A stretch of 64,000 bases of DNA from Hyphomicrobiales bacterium (GTDB lineage: Bacteria > Pseudomonadota > Alphaproteobacteria > Rhizobiales > Rhizobiaceae): the NCBI GenBank assembly GCA_900468625.1, contig UBUL01000039.1, positions 62,001 to 126,000 of the forward strand. The letters are read 5' to 3'. The position numbers and the translations under genes were made by a program. Below the pieces are notes generated by a model. It ran no database searches, was not told the DNA's origin, and saw nothing but the letters and a program-made list of their open reading frames with translations. Positions 62,939-64,000 of this stretch are shown here, one piece after another (within the stretch, counting starts at the first letter, position 1; every line of letters begins with the position of its first letter).

Positions 62939-63916
62939 ATGCGTAGTGCCATCCACGATGTCTTCGGCGATCCGGCTGACGTCCTTTATCTGGCCGACAT
63001 GCCGCTGCCAGAGCCCGCCGCAACAGATGTGCGCATTCGCACGATTCTCTCTCCCATCCACAATCACGATCTTTGGACAGTGCGCGGAGCCTATGGCTAC
63101 AAGCCGCTCCTGCCGGCCATCGGCGGCAGCGAGGCCGTAGGCGTCGTCGATGCAGTGGGATCTGACGTCGACAAGACGTTGATCGGCAAGCGCGTCGTTG
63201 CGGCCGGCGTGCACGGCACATGGGCCGAGCAATTCACGGCGCCGGCCGCCAGCCTCGTTCCCGTTCCGGATGTCATTAGCGACGAAGCCGCCGCCCAGCT
63301 CATCGCCATGCCATTCAGCGCCATTGCGCTTCTGGAATCGCTGCGTGTCGAAAGAGGCGACTGGATCGTCCAGAACGCGGCCAACGGCGCGGTCGGCAAG
63401 ACGCTGGCCATGCTGGCGCGCAGCCGCGGCATCCACATGATCAATCTCGTCCGGCGCGATGGCGGCATCGATGAGCTGTCCGCATTCGGCATAGGGAATG
63501 CCGTCTCGACCGCGTCTTCTGATTGGAAATCGAAGGTCCGTGCCATGGTCGGCGACGCGCCGATCCGCGCTGCCGTCGACTCCGTCGGCGGTGTTGCGAG
63601 TAACGATCTTGCCGACCTTTTGAGCGAAAATGGTCTCTTGGTTTCCTTCGGCACCGCCGCCGGCAAGCCGATGCAGATCGCGTCAAGGGCGGTCATATTC
63701 AAGCAGCTGACGATCAAAGGCTTCTGGGGTATCAAGGTCAGCGCCGCCATGTCTGCGGATGAGCGACGGCGTTTGATCAGCGAACTGATCGCGCGGGTCG
63801 CCTCGGGCGAGGTCAAGCTGCCGGTGGAAGCGGCCTATGACATCACCGAGATTGCGCAAGCGGTAAAATCCTCGCTGGCGCCTGGCAAGGCCGGCAAGGT
63901 TCTTCTGAAGCTGTAG
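62939..63916 (+). CDS. Zinc-independent MDR oxidoreductase (quinone oxidoreductase/MECR type)
   Basis: This 325-residue medium-chain dehydrogenase has an N-terminal GroES-like domain (about 1-125; LPAIGGSEAVGVVDAVGSDVD) and a Rossmann domain with NAANGAVGKTLAMLARSRGIHMINLVRR (about 140-170). Ala-Asn replaces the usual GxGxxG start, as in Etr1/MECR proteins. The zinc-ligand cysteines are absent, so it is an NADPH-dependent reductase of enoyl, quinone or aldehyde substrates. AAGGAAG precedes ATG 62939. Together with the TetR gene it forms a small electrophile-response operon. About 80 bases of non-coding sequence remain to the window end. Confidence 0.87.
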   Translation: MRSAIHDVFGDPADVLYLADMPLPEPAATDVRIRTILSPIHNHDLWTVRGAYGYKPLLPAIGGSEAVGVVDAVGSDVDKTLIGKRVVAAGVHGTWAEQFTAPAASLVPVPDVISDEAAAQLIAMPFSAIALLESLRVERGDWIVQNAANGAVGKTLAMLARSRGIHMINLVRRDGGIDELSAFGIGNAVSTASSDWKSKVRAMVGDAPIRAAVDSVGGVASNDLADLLSENGLLVSFGTAAGKPMQIASRAVIFKQLTIKGFWGIKVSAAMSADERRRLISELIARVASGEVKLPVEAAYDITEIAQAVKSSLAPGKAGKVLLKL

Positions 63917-64000
63917 ATCCGGAAATCCCTTCGCGCCAGCACTCGCCGACGGTCAACGCCGGCGGGGCACACCTGTTAAAAATCCGCAAAACCGCTCTTG

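Overview
The window is a high-GC, gene-dense stretch of an alphaproteobacterial replicon. The genus is most probably Rhizobium or a close Rhizobiaceae relative. Pointers are the DUF1127 protein, an anti-Shine-Dalgarno small RNA of rhizobial type, the fused L-carnitine dehydrogenase/thioesterase, and five ABC-type import systems in 64 kb. No rRNA, tRNA, CRISPR array, phage or insertion sequence was seen. The content is a chain of catabolic operons, each with its own regulator, aimed largely at plant-derived or eukaryote-derived compounds.

Left end (1-6.9 kb): a YghU-type glutathione transferase; a small RNA with four hairpin loops carrying CUCCUCCC; a DUF1127 gene; a TPP-riboswitch-controlled thiM-thiE-thiD thiamin salvage operon followed by an SDR; uppP; and a GntR/FadR-type regulator.

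Apiose block (6.2-25.5 kb): the GntR gene heads what looks like a complete D-apiose/D-apionate pathway. D-apiose is oxidised by ApsD, the lactone opened by ApnL, D-apionate converted by ApnO to 3-oxo-isoapionate, phosphorylated by OiaK and decarboxylated by the RuBisCO-like protein OiaX. One ribose-type ABC importer (with a DUF2291 lipoprotein) sits inside the pathway. A DhaK/DhaL kinase pair and a second, MalK-type ABC importer follow, and with them a cytoplasmic apiosidase-like glycoside hydrolase. Three promoters share a CTCATNATACCA element that fits a NanR/FadR-type operator.

Middle (25.5-33 kb): an amino-acid-type ABC system with permease and ATPase fused in one polypeptide, an FAD oxidase and a divergent LacI regulator with twin operators; then a DMT exporter with a divergent LysR regulator.

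Carnitine block (32.8-51.9 kb): a CdhR-like regulator diverges from dehydrocarnitine cleavage enzyme, fused carnitine dehydrogenase/betainyl-CoA thioesterase, acyl-CoA dehydrogenase, an ADP-forming acyl-CoA synthetase and a CaiD-like hydratase. Together they could take gamma-butyrobetaine, crotonobetaine and carnitine to glycine betaine. Directly downstream is a dipeptide-type ABC importer with two paralogous Tat-exported binding proteins, a Cro/CI-type regulator, a CocE-type hydrolase, an HSL-type esterase and a cupin.

Ribitol block (52.2-58.9 kb, minus strand): AraC regulator, binding protein, single-domain ATPase, permease, ribitol 2-dehydrogenase and a ribulokinase-type FGGY kinase.

Right end (59-64 kb): a 35-residue membrane protein, a DUF983 protein, a universal stress protein, an ArsB/SLC13-like transporter, and a TetR regulator with a zinc-free MDR oxidoreductase. 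In all five operons where a binding-protein gene is followed by its transporter genes, a strong hairpin lies just after the binding-protein gene.
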